In this document: positions 16,261 to 22,733 of the stretch, in pieces
Numbering within the stretch: position 1 is the first letter of the stretch
Layout of the letters: every line of letters starts with the position of its first letter
Position numbers and translations under genes: made by a program
The notes under the pieces: model-generated
Databases searched by the model: none
What the model saw: the letters and a program-made list of their open reading frames with translations, nothing else
What the model was told of the DNA's origin: nothing
Origin: a virus
Direction: 5' to 3' (one strand)
Length of the DNA: 23,459 nt
Virus record (IMG/VR): IMGVR_UViG_3300047297_000049
Span: 1-23,459 of that record

Positions 16261-17609
16261 TGAGCGCTGAAATCGAAAAAAGCATTGCTGATGCTCTTGC
16301 AGAGGGATACAAGCCTCAAGAGATTCTTGATATCTTGAAAAACTCTCCAGTTGAGGCACATCAGAACTGGTATCAGAATTACTCTACCAACATGCAGGCC
16401 CGTGAAGCCGAAGGTCAGGCAACGGTTGCTGCTGGTCAACCTAATGTTTCTACCTTGGAAAGCTTTAGCGAGTTAACTCCCGCACAAAAGCTTGGCGTTG
16501 GTGCTGGTTTGGTTGCTGGTTCTGCTGGTCTTGGTGCGCTTGGCTACTATGGCAAAAAGCAGATGGACATCAACGCTGCAATCAAGGAGCAGCAACTAAA
16601 GAACGAACTACCTTTGTCTGCCAAAGACTTGGAGTTCCAGCGTCAAAACGATTTGGCTGAAAAGCGTTTGGCAATTGAAGAGCGCCGTCTGGGTGTAGAG
16701 ACTGCACAGCCTCAGTTGTCTCCTTTGGAAGAGATCAAGCTCGAGCGTGAGAAGCTGCGCTTGGAAGCTGAGAAGCAACGCATTGCTCGTGAGAATGAGT
16801 TGCATCAAACAAGAATAACTCAGATGGCTCGTCAGGCTGAGTTGAACGAACAGAAAGCCAAGGCTGCTATGGAAGCCAAGACTGCTGTTCAAAAGCAACA
16901 AAAGGCTGGTGGTGGTCTAAGTCCTATGGATAAGACTATTCTGAACAATCAAATGACAGCCGCTGCCAACTCTGATGTGAAAGCTCAAGTTGAAAGCAAA
17001 GCACCTGTTGCACCTCCAAAAGCTGGTCCTCAGATTCAACTTACACCTAGCCCAGAAGTTCGTGCTGAACTGCCTGTTGTACCTTTGGCGGGGTCTGCAC
17101 CAAAAGGTGAATCGACAGTTGAGAATGCCCCAACGAAGGCTCCAAAGGCTCCTAAAGCTGTTCAGCCTCCCGGCACAGGTGGTGGTGATAACTGGCTACA
17201 CAATACTCTTGGCCCTGAAGGCTATCAAGAGTTCATTACCAAGTACAACGAAGGCAAGCCTATCCCGAACTACGAGAAGGCTAAGTCAATGTTTGGTAGC
17301 GTTTACCAAGGTCCAAAGGTAAGAGAAATTCCTGAAGGTGTTCGCATTGAACGCGGTATTGCACCTCCAGAGAAGGCTGCTAACTTTGGCAAGCTTGGCA
17401 AGATCGCTGCTGTTGCTGCTGCTGGCGCTACTGCTGCTGGTTCTGCTAACGCTCAAGAGATGGCTAGAAACTTAGGTGAAATGTTGTTGCCAATTGGTGC
17501 TACACCTTCAGAAGTCCAGACCGGCACTTTGACTGAGAAACAACTCCGCGCATATGCTGAAGCTCAAAAGCTTGGCAGCCCCTATCGTTCAGTTCCACCT
17601 CCGAGATAA
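16260..17609 (+). CDS. Membrane-anchored coiled-coil virion protein candidate
   Basis: A 449-aa protein. Residues 80-99 are a Gly/Ala-rich hydrophobic segment (LGVGAGLVAGSAGLGALGYY) that could cross a membrane. Residues about 115-215 form a strong charged coiled coil (LEFQRQNDLAEKRLAIEERR, EEIKLEREKLRLEAEKQRIA). A Pro/Ala linker follows, then a Gly-Ala hydrophobic stretch near 380-400 (KIAAVAAAGATAAGSANAQ). Such hydrophobic patches in an otherwise soluble late protein fit an ejection protein that inserts into the inner membrane. The start overlaps the previous stop. Confidence 0.55.
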   Translation: MSAEIEKSIADALAEGYKPQEILDILKNSPVEAHQNWYQNYSTNMQAREAEGQATVAAGQPNVSTLESFSELTPAQKLGVGAGLVAGSAGLGALGYYGKKQMDINAAIKEQQLKNELPLSAKDLEFQRQNDLAEKRLAIEERRLGVETAQPQLSPLEEIKLEREKLRLEAEKQRIARENELHQTRITQMARQAELNEQKAKAAMEAKTAVQKQQKAGGGLSPMDKTILNNQMTAAANSDVKAQVESKAPVAPPKAGPQIQLTPSPEVRAELPVVPLAGSAPKGESTVENAPTKAPKAPKAVQPPGTGGGDNWLHNTLGPEGYQEFITKYNEGKPIPNYEKAKSMFGSVYQGPKVREIPEGVRIERGIAPPEKAANFGKLGKIAAVAAAGATAAGSANAQEMARNLGEMLLPIGATPSEVQTGTLTEKQLRAYAEAQKLGSPYRSVPPPR

Positions 17610-17612
17610 GAC

Positions 17613-17834
17613 ATGGAAGAAGTCACACACGCTCAAATCTATGAACGCCTCGTTGCTGTTGAAAGCAAAGTAGACCACATAGACAAGAACACTAAGGACC
17701 TTATTGATGGCTTTAATGCTGTCCAAGGGGCATTTACTGTTCTTGGTTGGATCGCCAAGATTGCCAAACCTATTCTTTGGATAGCTGCTGCTTGGGCTGC
17801 TACTGCTTTGTTCTTCGCTAGCTGGCGCAAGTGA
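17613..17834 (+). CDS. Small one-TM membrane protein, holin-like (XhlA type)
   Basis: A 73-aa protein: an N-terminal helix of charged heptads (ERLVAVESKVDHIDKNTKDL) followed by one hydrophobic segment at about 42-69 (VLGWIAKIAKPILWIAAAWA) and a basic end SWRK. This is the layout of hemolysin XhlA-like proteins, which assist holins. It lies 3 bases after the ejection block and opens the lysis cassette. It could equally be a small inner-membrane protein for DNA entry. GAGATAAGAC upstream is a weak ribosome site. Confidence 0.65.
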   Translation: MEEVTHAQIYERLVAVESKVDHIDKNTKDLIDGFNAVQGAFTVLGWIAKIAKPILWIAAAWAATALFFASWRK

Positions 17835-17835
17835 T

Positions 17836-18651
17836 GTGGATCCTATCTCAGCAATGCTCATGCTGGGCAGCGCACTCAAGGGCATACGCTCCTGTTGCGA
17901 AATGCTCAACGAGGGTAAAGCTGAGATCCAAAGGATAAAGAAGGGTGTCGAGGATGCCAAGGCCATCATCAAGGATGTGTCTGGTTTCTTTGGGTGGATC
18001 AAAGGTCTTTTTGGAGCGTCAAACGAATCTCAGACTCCACAAGCAACTTTGAAGAGTCCAGAGACTACACAAAAGAAAGAAGAATACGTTGACTTTATCC
18101 CAGACGAAGATGCAATCATTGACCAATTCATTAAACACGTTGGTGACTTCTTTAAAGCACAGGCTTACCTCGTTGCTTACAAAGAAGATCTAGAGCGCAG
18201 GGTGTTTAGTTCAACGCACGGGGATAACAACATCGGAGCATTGGAGTTGATATCGATTGAGACTAAGCTGGTTAAATGCGGTGCTGAACTCAGGGAACTG
18301 ATGAACGAAGCGCCGGCACAGTTAGGTCCGTTGTATAGTCGCTACAAGGCAATGTATTCCAAGATCCTTGACGAGCAAAAGAAGGCACGGGAGCGGGACA
18401 GAAAGAATGAAAAGCAAAGGAGGGTACTCAAGGTGAAGACAGAGAATGATCGTATTGATCGCTGTGTTCCACATTGGGTGACGCTGGGGCTAATCATTAT
18501 TTTCTGGGTGTTCGTATGGCTAATAACATCGCTGAGTACGATGCAAAGATCTACTTTTGGGGAATGGTCTTATTCGCCACCGTCAGTTTTATCGCACTCC
18601 CTACCATTGCCTATATCTTTATGGACAACCAAGCTCTTAGCCAAGAAATAA
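17836..18651 (+). CDS. Helical protein with C-terminal membrane anchor, lysis region
   Basis: A 271-aa protein with a GTG start directly after the previous stop (TGATGTG). It begins DPISAMLMLGSALKGIRSC, has a helical region with FFGWIKGLFG near 51-60, a central helical domain (90-205) and a single membrane segment at about 214-234 (WVTLGLIIIFWVFVWLITSL), then a 37-residue tail. I recall proteins with this start and a KKEEYVD..P-ED centre next to phage lysis genes, but no function. Its last 46 codons overlap another frame carrying the 18516 gene. No catalytic motif seen. Confidence 0.7.
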   Translation: MDPISAMLMLGSALKGIRSCCEMLNEGKAEIQRIKKGVEDAKAIIKDVSGFFGWIKGLFGASNESQTPQATLKSPETTQKKEEYVDFIPDEDAIIDQFIKHVGDFFKAQAYLVAYKEDLERRVFSSTHGDNNIGALELISIETKLVKCGAELRELMNEAPAQLGPLYSRYKAMYSKILDEQKKARERDRKNEKQRRVLKVKTENDRIDRCVPHWVTLGLIIIFWVFVWLITSLSTMQRSTFGEWSYSPPSVLSHSLPLPISLWTTKLLAKK

Positions 18652-18758
18652 AAGAAGACAGGCGAGAGACTAAAAGATTGAAGAAGCAAGTTGAAGAATT
18701 ACTGAAAGGAACCAAAGATGCTACCAATAGTCGCGTCAATCGTAGCGAACCTGATTGA
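18516..18758 (+). CDS. Small membrane protein, possible i-spanin-like
   Basis: An 80-aa protein with one membrane segment at about 10-32 (IYFWGMVLFATVSFIALPTI) and a charged helical tail (IKEDRRETKRLKKQVEELLK). I start it at ATG 18516; the frame is open upstream to a TTG at 18474, but that lies deep in the neighbouring gene and has no ribosome site. It overlaps the 17836 gene by 136 bases and the holin gene by 41. N-in topology with a periplasmic coiled coil would suit an i-spanin, yet no lipobox partner (o-spanin) is seen, so the role is open. Confidence 0.55.
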   Translation: MANNIAEYDAKIYFWGMVLFATVSFIALPTIAYIFMDNQALSQEIKEDRRETKRLKKQVEELLKGTKDATNSRVNRSEPD

Positions 18759-19200
18759 TAACGGAATGCACAAAGTTGCTGACCAAGTCATTGAGAAGGG
18801 CGTAGATGCTGTGCAAGATAAGTTGGGCATGGAGTTAAAGCCACAAGGTCAGGCAACCCCTGAATACAACGCCAAGCTTCAAGAAGAGGCCAACAGGCAC
18901 TCAGAGTTTATGGCTGAGTTAGACGAGAAGTCTACCCAACGTGCTACCGATATGTACATGGCAGATGAGGGCACTCGTAAGTTTAGCCAACACTATGCTT
19001 GGTTTATCACCGTGGTGTCGTTTGCTTACTTCTTCTTGGTTTCTTTTATGCCAATAGAAAACAAGAACCGTGACTTCATCAACATCATCTTAGGTTTCCT
19101 GATTGGAACTGCTGTTAACTCTTTGATCCGCTTTTTCTATGGTTCTAGCAACAAAGCGCAAGAGGACGTTGACAAGAAGCAGAAGGAGCAACAGGCATGA
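18718..19200 (+). CDS. Putative holin of the 3TM family
   Basis: A 160-aa membrane protein. It starts MLPIVASIVANLIDNGMHKV, then VDAVQDKLGMELKP, a charged helical middle, and two clear membrane segments at about 94-113 (AWFITVVSFAYFFLVSFMPI) and 119-140 (DFINIILGFLIGTAVNSLIR), with a charged tail. The N-terminal helix is the possible third membrane-active part. This layout and the KVADxVxxKGxDxVxxKLG pattern match the 3TM holins of phages and gene transfer agents as I remember them. GAAAGGAACC lies before the ATG; the end overlaps the endolysin start by ATGA. It should open the inner membrane for the endolysin. Confidence 0.75.
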   Translation: MLPIVASIVANLIDNGMHKVADQVIEKGVDAVQDKLGMELKPQGQATPEYNAKLQEEANRHSEFMAELDEKSTQRATDMYMADEGTRKFSQHYAWFITVVSFAYFFLVSFMPIENKNRDFINIILGFLIGTAVNSLIRFFYGSSNKAQEDVDKKQKEQQA

Positions 19201-19871
19201 ACGTAGAATTCAAGCACCTGCAAGCCGTTAAGGTGAAGGAGCCTGAGAAGTGGTTGCCCTTCATCCGTGAAACCTGCGAGAAGTATCAGATCAATACTAA
19301 GAACCGTATTGCATCCTTTCTTGCCCAGACATCCCACGAGTCTGGTGGTTACACAATGCTAGAAGAGAACCTGAACTACTCTGATGCCACGATGGCTGCG
19401 GTGTGGCCTAACAGGTTTGCCGTCCAAGAACCTGATCCTAATAAGCCGGGTAAGACTCGTGCAAAGAAAGACGAGAAGGGTAAGAACATTCCCAACGCCT
19501 TTGCCAAAGCCCTGCACCGTAAGCCTGAAGCTATCGCCAACGCTGTTTACTCGAACCGTATGGGCAACGGAACCATTGAGTCAGGTGAGGGGTGGAAGCA
19601 CCGAGGAATGGGTCTTAAGCAATTGACAGGCAAGGACAATCACAAGCGCTGTGGTGATGCCTTGGGTGCTGATTTTGTAAGCAACCCTGAGCTTTTGCTG
19701 GAGCCTAAGTGGGCGGCATTGTCAGCAGGGTGGTTCTGGTCAGCCAACAAACTAGATGTCTTTGCTGACAACGATGACTTAGAGGGTCAAACAAAGAAGA
19801 TCAACGGTGGGTTGATCGGCATTGATGACCGTAAGAAACGTTACAAGGCTTGCCTAGAGTCAATGGACTGA
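19197..19871 (+). CDS. Endolysin, glycoside hydrolase family 19
   Basis: A 224-aa chitinase-class lysin that cleaves the glycan backbone of peptidoglycan. Visible family motifs: SFLAQTSHESGGYTMLEENL at 40-59 with catalytic Glu48 and a second acidic candidate at 56-57; YSNRMGNG at 118-125; EGWKHRGMGLKQLTGKDNH at 131-149; and KKINGG at 200-205. Length is normal for a phage GH19 lysin with no extra binding domain. There is no signal peptide, so it needs a holin; the holin candidate is directly upstream and coupled. RGMG replaces the usual RGRG. AAGGAG lies 9 bases before the ATG. Confidence 0.93.
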   Translation: MNVEFKHLQAVKVKEPEKWLPFIRETCEKYQINTKNRIASFLAQTSHESGGYTMLEENLNYSDATMAAVWPNRFAVQEPDPNKPGKTRAKKDEKGKNIPNAFAKALHRKPEAIANAVYSNRMGNGTIESGEGWKHRGMGLKQLTGKDNHKRCGDALGADFVSNPELLLEPKWAALSAGWFWSANKLDVFADNDDLEGQTKKINGGLIGIDDRKKRYKACLESMD

Positions 19872-20060
19872 TGGTTCGCTGACTAGGAACTCGTAGCCAG
19901 AGTTGAGGCGGTAGTTATTCAAGAGCTTCTCTTGGATTTCTACCATCCTGTAGAGGTAGATAACCTCATCGGTTACCTCTGTAGAGTCGATGATTGTGCC
20001 CTCTGCGTCCCTCTGTAGCAGTACATAGGACCATTCTTTTACTGCATTGCTATTAGACAT
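19860..20060 (-). CDS. Small protein, last gene of the leftward operon
   Basis: A 66-aa soluble protein: MSNSNAVKEWSYVLLQRDAE, then STEVTDEVIYLYRMVEIQEK and LNSGYEFLVSEPSVH. I start it at ATG 20060; the frame is open to a TTG at 20075, without a better ribosome site. Its start lies within the 20039-20131 microgene, so it is probably translated by coupling. Its stop overlaps the end of the convergent endolysin gene by 12 bases. Function unknown. Confidence 0.6.
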   Translation of the reverse strand: MSNSNAVKEWSYVLLQRDAEGTIIDSTEVTDEVIYLYRMVEIQEKLLNNYRLNSGYEFLVSEPSVH

Positions 20061-20131
20061 TTGACTATTACCCAAACTGTTAAAGCAAGCACAGCACCTA
20101 CGCCTAGGCAGAATAAGATTAGTTCAATCAT
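20039..20131 (-). CDS. 30-aa membrane microprotein
   Basis: A 30-residue frame that is nearly all hydrophobic: MIELILFCLGVGAVLALTVW followed by VIVKCLIAMQ. One predicted membrane helix (about 3-24). Support as a real gene: a strong ribosome site GGAGG 5 bases before ATG, an ATGA overlap with the preceding gene's stop, and a 22-base overlap with the next gene. Function unknown; small phage membrane peptides can act on host membrane proteins or in lysis control, which is only a possibility here. Confidence 0.65.
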   Translation of the reverse strand: MIELILFCLGVGAVLALTVWVIVKCLIAMQ

Positions 20132-20415
20132 AGAACCTCCGCTGATTTTAGTTTGCCTGTTTCACCATCAAAAGTGAACCTAACATTTGGTTCCGCTAAA
20201 GCAACGCGATCAACACATCCTCTTGCAAACCATAAACATAGTTCTTCTACAACATCAGGCCTTGTCTCTTGTGGCTTGATGCGGTATTGATACTCAGGAT
20301 TCCAAGCTGGCGTATCGTTTTCTCGATAATCAAGCCAAGTTCCATGATCAAAGATTTGAATCTGATGACCATCAGCCCAAGCCTTGATTAGTTCAGCGTG
20401 TTTGTGTGGTTTCAT
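20128..20415 (-). CDS. Conserved phage protein of unknown function
   Basis: A 95-aa protein: MKPHKHAELIKAWADGHQIQ, FDHGTWLDYRENDTPAWNPE, YRIKP, then a C-terminal half of ALAEPNVRFTFDGETGKLKS. I have seen the KPHKHAxLIKAWADGxxIQ...W..P.W....YRIKP pattern in many unrelated phage early regions; no function is known to me. Soluble, one small mixed domain. Its ATG overlaps the stop of the 20412-20630 gene (ATGA), and its own stop overlaps the microprotein start. Confidence 0.8.
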   Translation of the reverse strand: MKPHKHAELIKAWADGHQIQIFDHGTWLDYRENDTPAWNPEYQYRIKPQETRPDVVEELCLWFARGCVDRVALAEPNVRFTFDGETGKLKSAEVL

Positions 20416-20630
20416 TTTGGCATCCCCGCACGGCTGTAGACCGCAAATGTTTTAGGCATCAGCATGGCATCATTCTTTGTAACGCCATGAATCGTGCCGT
20501 GGTTAGGTTTCTCAAGACGTTTCTTCTCTACGTATTGAGTCATTGCCATACTGCCCTTAGAAGACGTTATATGGTCTTTCATGAAGTCTGGGTAGTGTGT
20601 CTTGATGAAGTCAGGGTGGAACGCATTCAT
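20412..20630 (-). CDS. Small basic protein, unknown function
   Basis: A 72-aa basic protein rich in His, Lys and Met: MNAFHPDFIKTHYPDFMKDH, then TQYVEKKRLEKPNHGTIHGV and DAMLMPKTFAVYSRAGMPK. The start is ATG 20630, which overlaps the stop of the winged-helix gene (ATGA); a GTG at 20642 is also in frame. No recognised domain. The net positive charge and early-operon place allow nucleic-acid binding, which is a guess. Confidence 0.6.
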   Translation of the reverse strand: MNAFHPDFIKTHYPDFMKDHITSSKGSMAMTQYVEKKRLEKPNHGTIHGVTKNDAMLMPKTFAVYSRAGMPK

Positions 20631-20914
20631 ACCAAACCCCACTCACGTTCTGATCGACCTGCTTTAGAAGTAACTGTCTGACCTGTGGTGTCAACCACGC
20701 CCAGCTTTTTCATCTCTGGTAGTCTGCGTGATATCTGATTCGGATCCAACCCAGTCCGACTGGCGATCCCGTCTTTCCCCAGAGGTCCATGCTCTAACAG
20801 ACATTGATAGATCAAGTCCATATGTTGGGGAGCCGCCTCCTTTATCTGCTCTGCTGCCTGATGACTTGTAACTGGATCGGACTTTCGTGACCGCCAAAAC
20901 TGTAATAACTTCAT
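20627..20914 (-). CDS. Winged-helix-like DNA-binding protein
   Basis: A 95-aa protein. After a basic start (MKLLQFWRSRKSDPVTSHQA) comes a helix-turn-helix-like run at 33-75 (LIYQCLLEHGPLGKDGIASR, TGLDPNQISRRLPEMKKLGV), then a wing VDTTGQTVTSKAGRSEREW. The DPVTS-QAA start followed by a MarR-like HTH is common in phage regulators I recall. Perfect ribosome site AAGGAG 7 bases before ATG. It may regulate phage genes, perhaps through the palindrome at 23295, which is an inference. Overlaps the previous gene by 224 bases in another frame. Confidence 0.75.
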   Translation of the reverse strand: MKLLQFWRSRKSDPVTSHQAAEQIKEAAPQHMDLIYQCLLEHGPLGKDGIASRTGLDPNQISRRLPEMKKLGVVDTTGQTVTSKAGRSEREWGLV

Positions 20915-21188
20915 CGGTTAACTCCTTTTCTTTGCGTCTACTATAAACAATGCCATTGTCTCTAGTCCATTCCTCGTGGCAACGGCCTTGAGCTTTCATC
21001 TTTGCTTTGTATTCATTCGTGCAGTCTTCACAAATGAATGTTTGTTCTTTAGCCCTGTAGGCTTCGTGTAGCCATTGCTGATATTGCAGGTGGCTGACAA
21101 AACAATCGGGGGTGTATTTACTTTTGTTGGGATTCATAGGGGCGACATGAGAATCAATGAACAAGTCTAGTTGGTCATCGAATCCCAT
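20691..21188 (-). CDS. Cys-rich putative zinc protein with overlong C-terminus
   Basis: A 165-aa frame starting at ATG 21188 (AAGGTGA 5 bases upstream; a GTG at 21197 is also in frame). Residues 1-80 look like a normal phage protein: GFDDQLDLFIDSHVAPMNPN, KYTPDCFVSHLQYQQWL, then FICEDCTNEYKAKMKAQGRC, with C51, C54 and C68 plus a nearby His as a possible zinc site. From about residue 92 the frame overlaps the winged-helix gene by 224 bases, and this part (SVRAWTSGERRDRQSDW) looks like read-through rather than a folded domain. Function unknown. Confidence 0.6.
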   Translation of the reverse strand: MGFDDQLDLFIDSHVAPMNPNKSKYTPDCFVSHLQYQQWLHEAYRAKEQTFICEDCTNEYKAKMKAQGRCHEEWTRDNGIVYSRRKEKELTDEVITVLAVTKVRSSYKSSGSRADKGGGSPTYGLDLSMSVRAWTSGERRDRQSDWVGSESDITQTTRDEKAGRG

Positions 21189-21198
21189 GCCTGTCACC

Positions 21199-21330
21199 TT
21201 ACATGCCGCAACCGCAAATCATCTTGCCGTTGTATCCTGGGACACAGCGATAAGGCTGAAATTGTGGGCAAGAAGCAGCCGCATAACTAGCCACAAACAA
21301 AAGCGTAATTGCCAAAACAAATTTTTTCAT
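21199..21330 (-). CDS. 43-aa secreted Cys-rich peptide
   Basis: A 43-residue frame with a textbook signal peptide (MKKFVLAITLLFVASYAAAS) and a short mature part CPQFQPYRCVPGYNGKMICG ending CGM. Four Cys (21, 29, 39, 41) could form two disulfides in the periplasm; AASC at 18-21 is a weak lipobox alternative. GGAG lies 7 bases before the ATG. It sits between the SSB-like gene and the Cys-rich 20691 gene, 10 bases upstream of that gene's start. Too short for usual gene finders. Function unknown; an envelope role is suggested by export. Confidence 0.7.
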   Translation of the reverse strand: MKKFVLAITLLFVASYAAASCPQFQPYRCVPGYNGKMICGCGM

Positions 21331-21348
21331 CAAAAATCTCCGGTTAAT

Positions 21349-21645
21349 TTACCAAGGTATATCTGACTCCATATCCTGCACGGCTTTACCAGCAGGGGCT
21401 TTGGTTACCTGAGCAGCCTTTGCTTTTTCAAGAACCACGGCGTTGAACTTTTCGTTCGCGTAGATGTAATTGAACCAATTACCGTTGTCCATCTTCTTAG
21501 ACGGATACTTTACAAATTCACCTTTAGAGCCTTGCATGATGCCGCAGCCCTTGATGGTGATGAAAGGGTCTACGCCCTCTTTAGATGCCAACATTAAATT
21601 GAAGGAGGGGTACTTGCCCTCTTTCCATTCGATTGAGATTTCCAT
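21349..21645 (-). CDS. Small single-stranded-DNA-binding-like protein (SpoVG-like core)
   Basis: A 98-aa protein. The core ITIKGCGIMQGSKGEFVKYP, SKKMDNGNWFNYIYANEKFN resembles the G-x-K-G-x-F-V-x-x-P-S-R/K-K pattern of SpoVG and of small phage ssDNA-binding proteins. A flexible Ala/Lys linker leads to an acidic end ESDIPW, like the DIPF tail of SSB that docks partner proteins. It lies directly after the ERF gene with AAAGGAAG before the ATG. Likely covers ssDNA for recombination or replication. Assignment rests on motif and neighbourhood. Confidence 0.6.
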   Translation of the reverse strand: MEISIEWKEGKYPSFNLMLASKEGVDPFITIKGCGIMQGSKGEFVKYPSKKMDNGNWFNYIYANEKFNAVVLEKAKAAQVTKAPAGKAVQDMESDIPW

Positions 21646-21654
21646 TTTCTTCCT

Positions 21655-22272
21655 TTAGGCGGGTTTCGCCTTCTTTATCGCTGATCGAATACCAGCACTC
21701 ATTTGGTTAGACAACCAAATCTCTTGATCAGACTCAAGGGCAGACTCCTTGATCATCTGATATGCCTCGAGGGCTTTACCTGCGTTGACTAGGTCTATGC
21801 AGGATTGGGCCATCTCGCGCAAAAACTCTTTCTCTTCTTCTGGCAGATCGTCACCGATACCATGTCTTGGGGTCACCGTGGATGCGCCATTCTTGCTGCC
21901 TGTTGTAGCGTCCAAGGCATCGTGTTCAACGATTTCAAGCGCTGCAACCCACAAATAGCGTCGGAGGTATGTTTGTACCGCCCCAAGGTTTTGGACCTCG
22001 TGACAGCCCTTTAAAGCCGCTGTAGACATGGGTGACGATATAACGATAGTCTCTTCTGGCTTTTCGGTGTTGACAATCGTCATTGTGGCGTACTCAGAGT
22101 CGAAGCTGATGATCGATGTTAAACCAACGTCCTTAAAAATTTCGAGGGCGGGGATAACAAAGTCACCCAGTTCAAAGTAGTTGTAGCCAGCAAACTTGTT
22201 GTGGCCTGACTTCTTTAGCTGACGGCTGTGGAAACGCTCACGAGCGTGGTTGAGTTTTGTGTAGATGTTCAT
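21655..22272 (-). CDS. erf: ERF-family single-strand annealing recombinase
   Basis: A 205-aa protein that pairs complementary DNA strands in phage recombination or genome circularisation. Start at ATG 22272 (AAGGAAATCC upstream; overlaps the previous stop by ATGA). Family features: MNIYTKLNHARERFHSRQLK, SGHNKFAGYNYFELGDFVIP, ALEIFKDVGL, then the strand TMTIVN and the hallmark GAVQTYLRRYLWVAALEI at 97-114, matching the G-A-x-TYARRY-x-L pattern. The C-terminal third is acidic and helical. The partner SSB-like gene lies 9 bases downstream. Confidence 0.88.
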   Translation of the reverse strand: MNIYTKLNHARERFHSRQLKKSGHNKFAGYNYFELGDFVIPALEIFKDVGLTSIISFDSEYATMTIVNTEKPEETIVISSPMSTAALKGCHEVQNLGAVQTYLRRYLWVAALEIVEHDALDATTGSKNGASTVTPRHGIGDDLPEEEKEFLREMAQSCIDLVNAGKALEAYQMIKESALESDQEIWLSNQMSAGIRSAIKKAKPA

Positions 22273-22514
22273 TGGATTTCCTTTATCTTTGCATCGATTT
22301 GGCTTTGCGTTAGACCATCCTGAAGGAAGGCGCATTCAATTTCCCAGTTAATGATGTTGCGCTGGTCATCATCATCCAAGTCAGCAAACGTGACGAAGTG
22401 GTTTTCACCACAGCACCCGACACCGCTACGAACATCACCGCAGTAGCAGCAATACTCTTGGCTGGATTGCATGAATTCTTGTTTGTACTCTTCGTACAGG
22501 CTTTGCATTTTCAT
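22269..22514 (-). CDS. Small Cys-rich putative zinc-binding protein
   Basis: An 81-aa acidic protein. Residues 22-41 (CCYCGDVRSGVGCCGENHFV) hold five Cys and a His in a tight cluster that could bind one zinc; the rest is helical with DLDDDDQRNIINWEIECAFL. I recall similar YCGD-x5-GCCGENHF proteins next to phage recombination genes. It overlaps both neighbours by ATGA. Function unknown. Confidence 0.75.
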   Translation of the reverse strand: MKMQSLYEEYKQEFMQSSQEYCCYCGDVRSGVGCCGENHFVTFADLDDDDQRNIINWEIECAFLQDGLTQSQIDAKIKEIQ

Positions 22515-22732
22515 TTGAAGTCCTTTGCTAACATTCTTTCGATTACTGTGATTGCTCTGTCTCGCACCAAGTCAATGATGTTTTGACCGTCAAGGGTTTG
22601 TATTTGCTCAACAATCAATACATCCTCATAGATGCGGTTAAACACGACTACAAGCTTGATATCTTCGTACTGGATGTGCTTGGTATACCTGCCTGTTTTC
22701 ATGTCCCACATTGCTTGTTGTTCAACCCACAT
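22511..22732 (-). CDS. Small early protein, unknown function
   Basis: A 73-aa soluble protein. Start chosen at ATG 22732 because GAGGGTGAT lies right before it and it follows the previous stop by one base (TGATATG); the frame is open further upstream (ATG 22804) but that would overlap the previous gene. Sequence: MWVEQQAMWDMKTGRYTKHI, then YEDIKLVVVFNRIYEDVLIV and a helical end. Probably a small alpha-beta fold. No family recognised. Confidence 0.65.
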   Translation of the reverse strand: MWVEQQAMWDMKTGRYTKHIQYEDIKLVVVFNRIYEDVLIVEQIQTLDGQNIIDLVRDRAITVIERMLAKDFK

Positions 22733-22733
22733 A

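Noticed and set aside
18474-18515. TTG start for the small membrane protein in the lysis cassette
   Set aside because: No ribosome site, and the extra 14 residues look like shadow of the neighbouring gene.
21157-21366. Rightward frame opposite the secreted peptide
   Set aside because: No ribosome site and no recognisable protein features; the leftward peptide and its neighbours explain the region.
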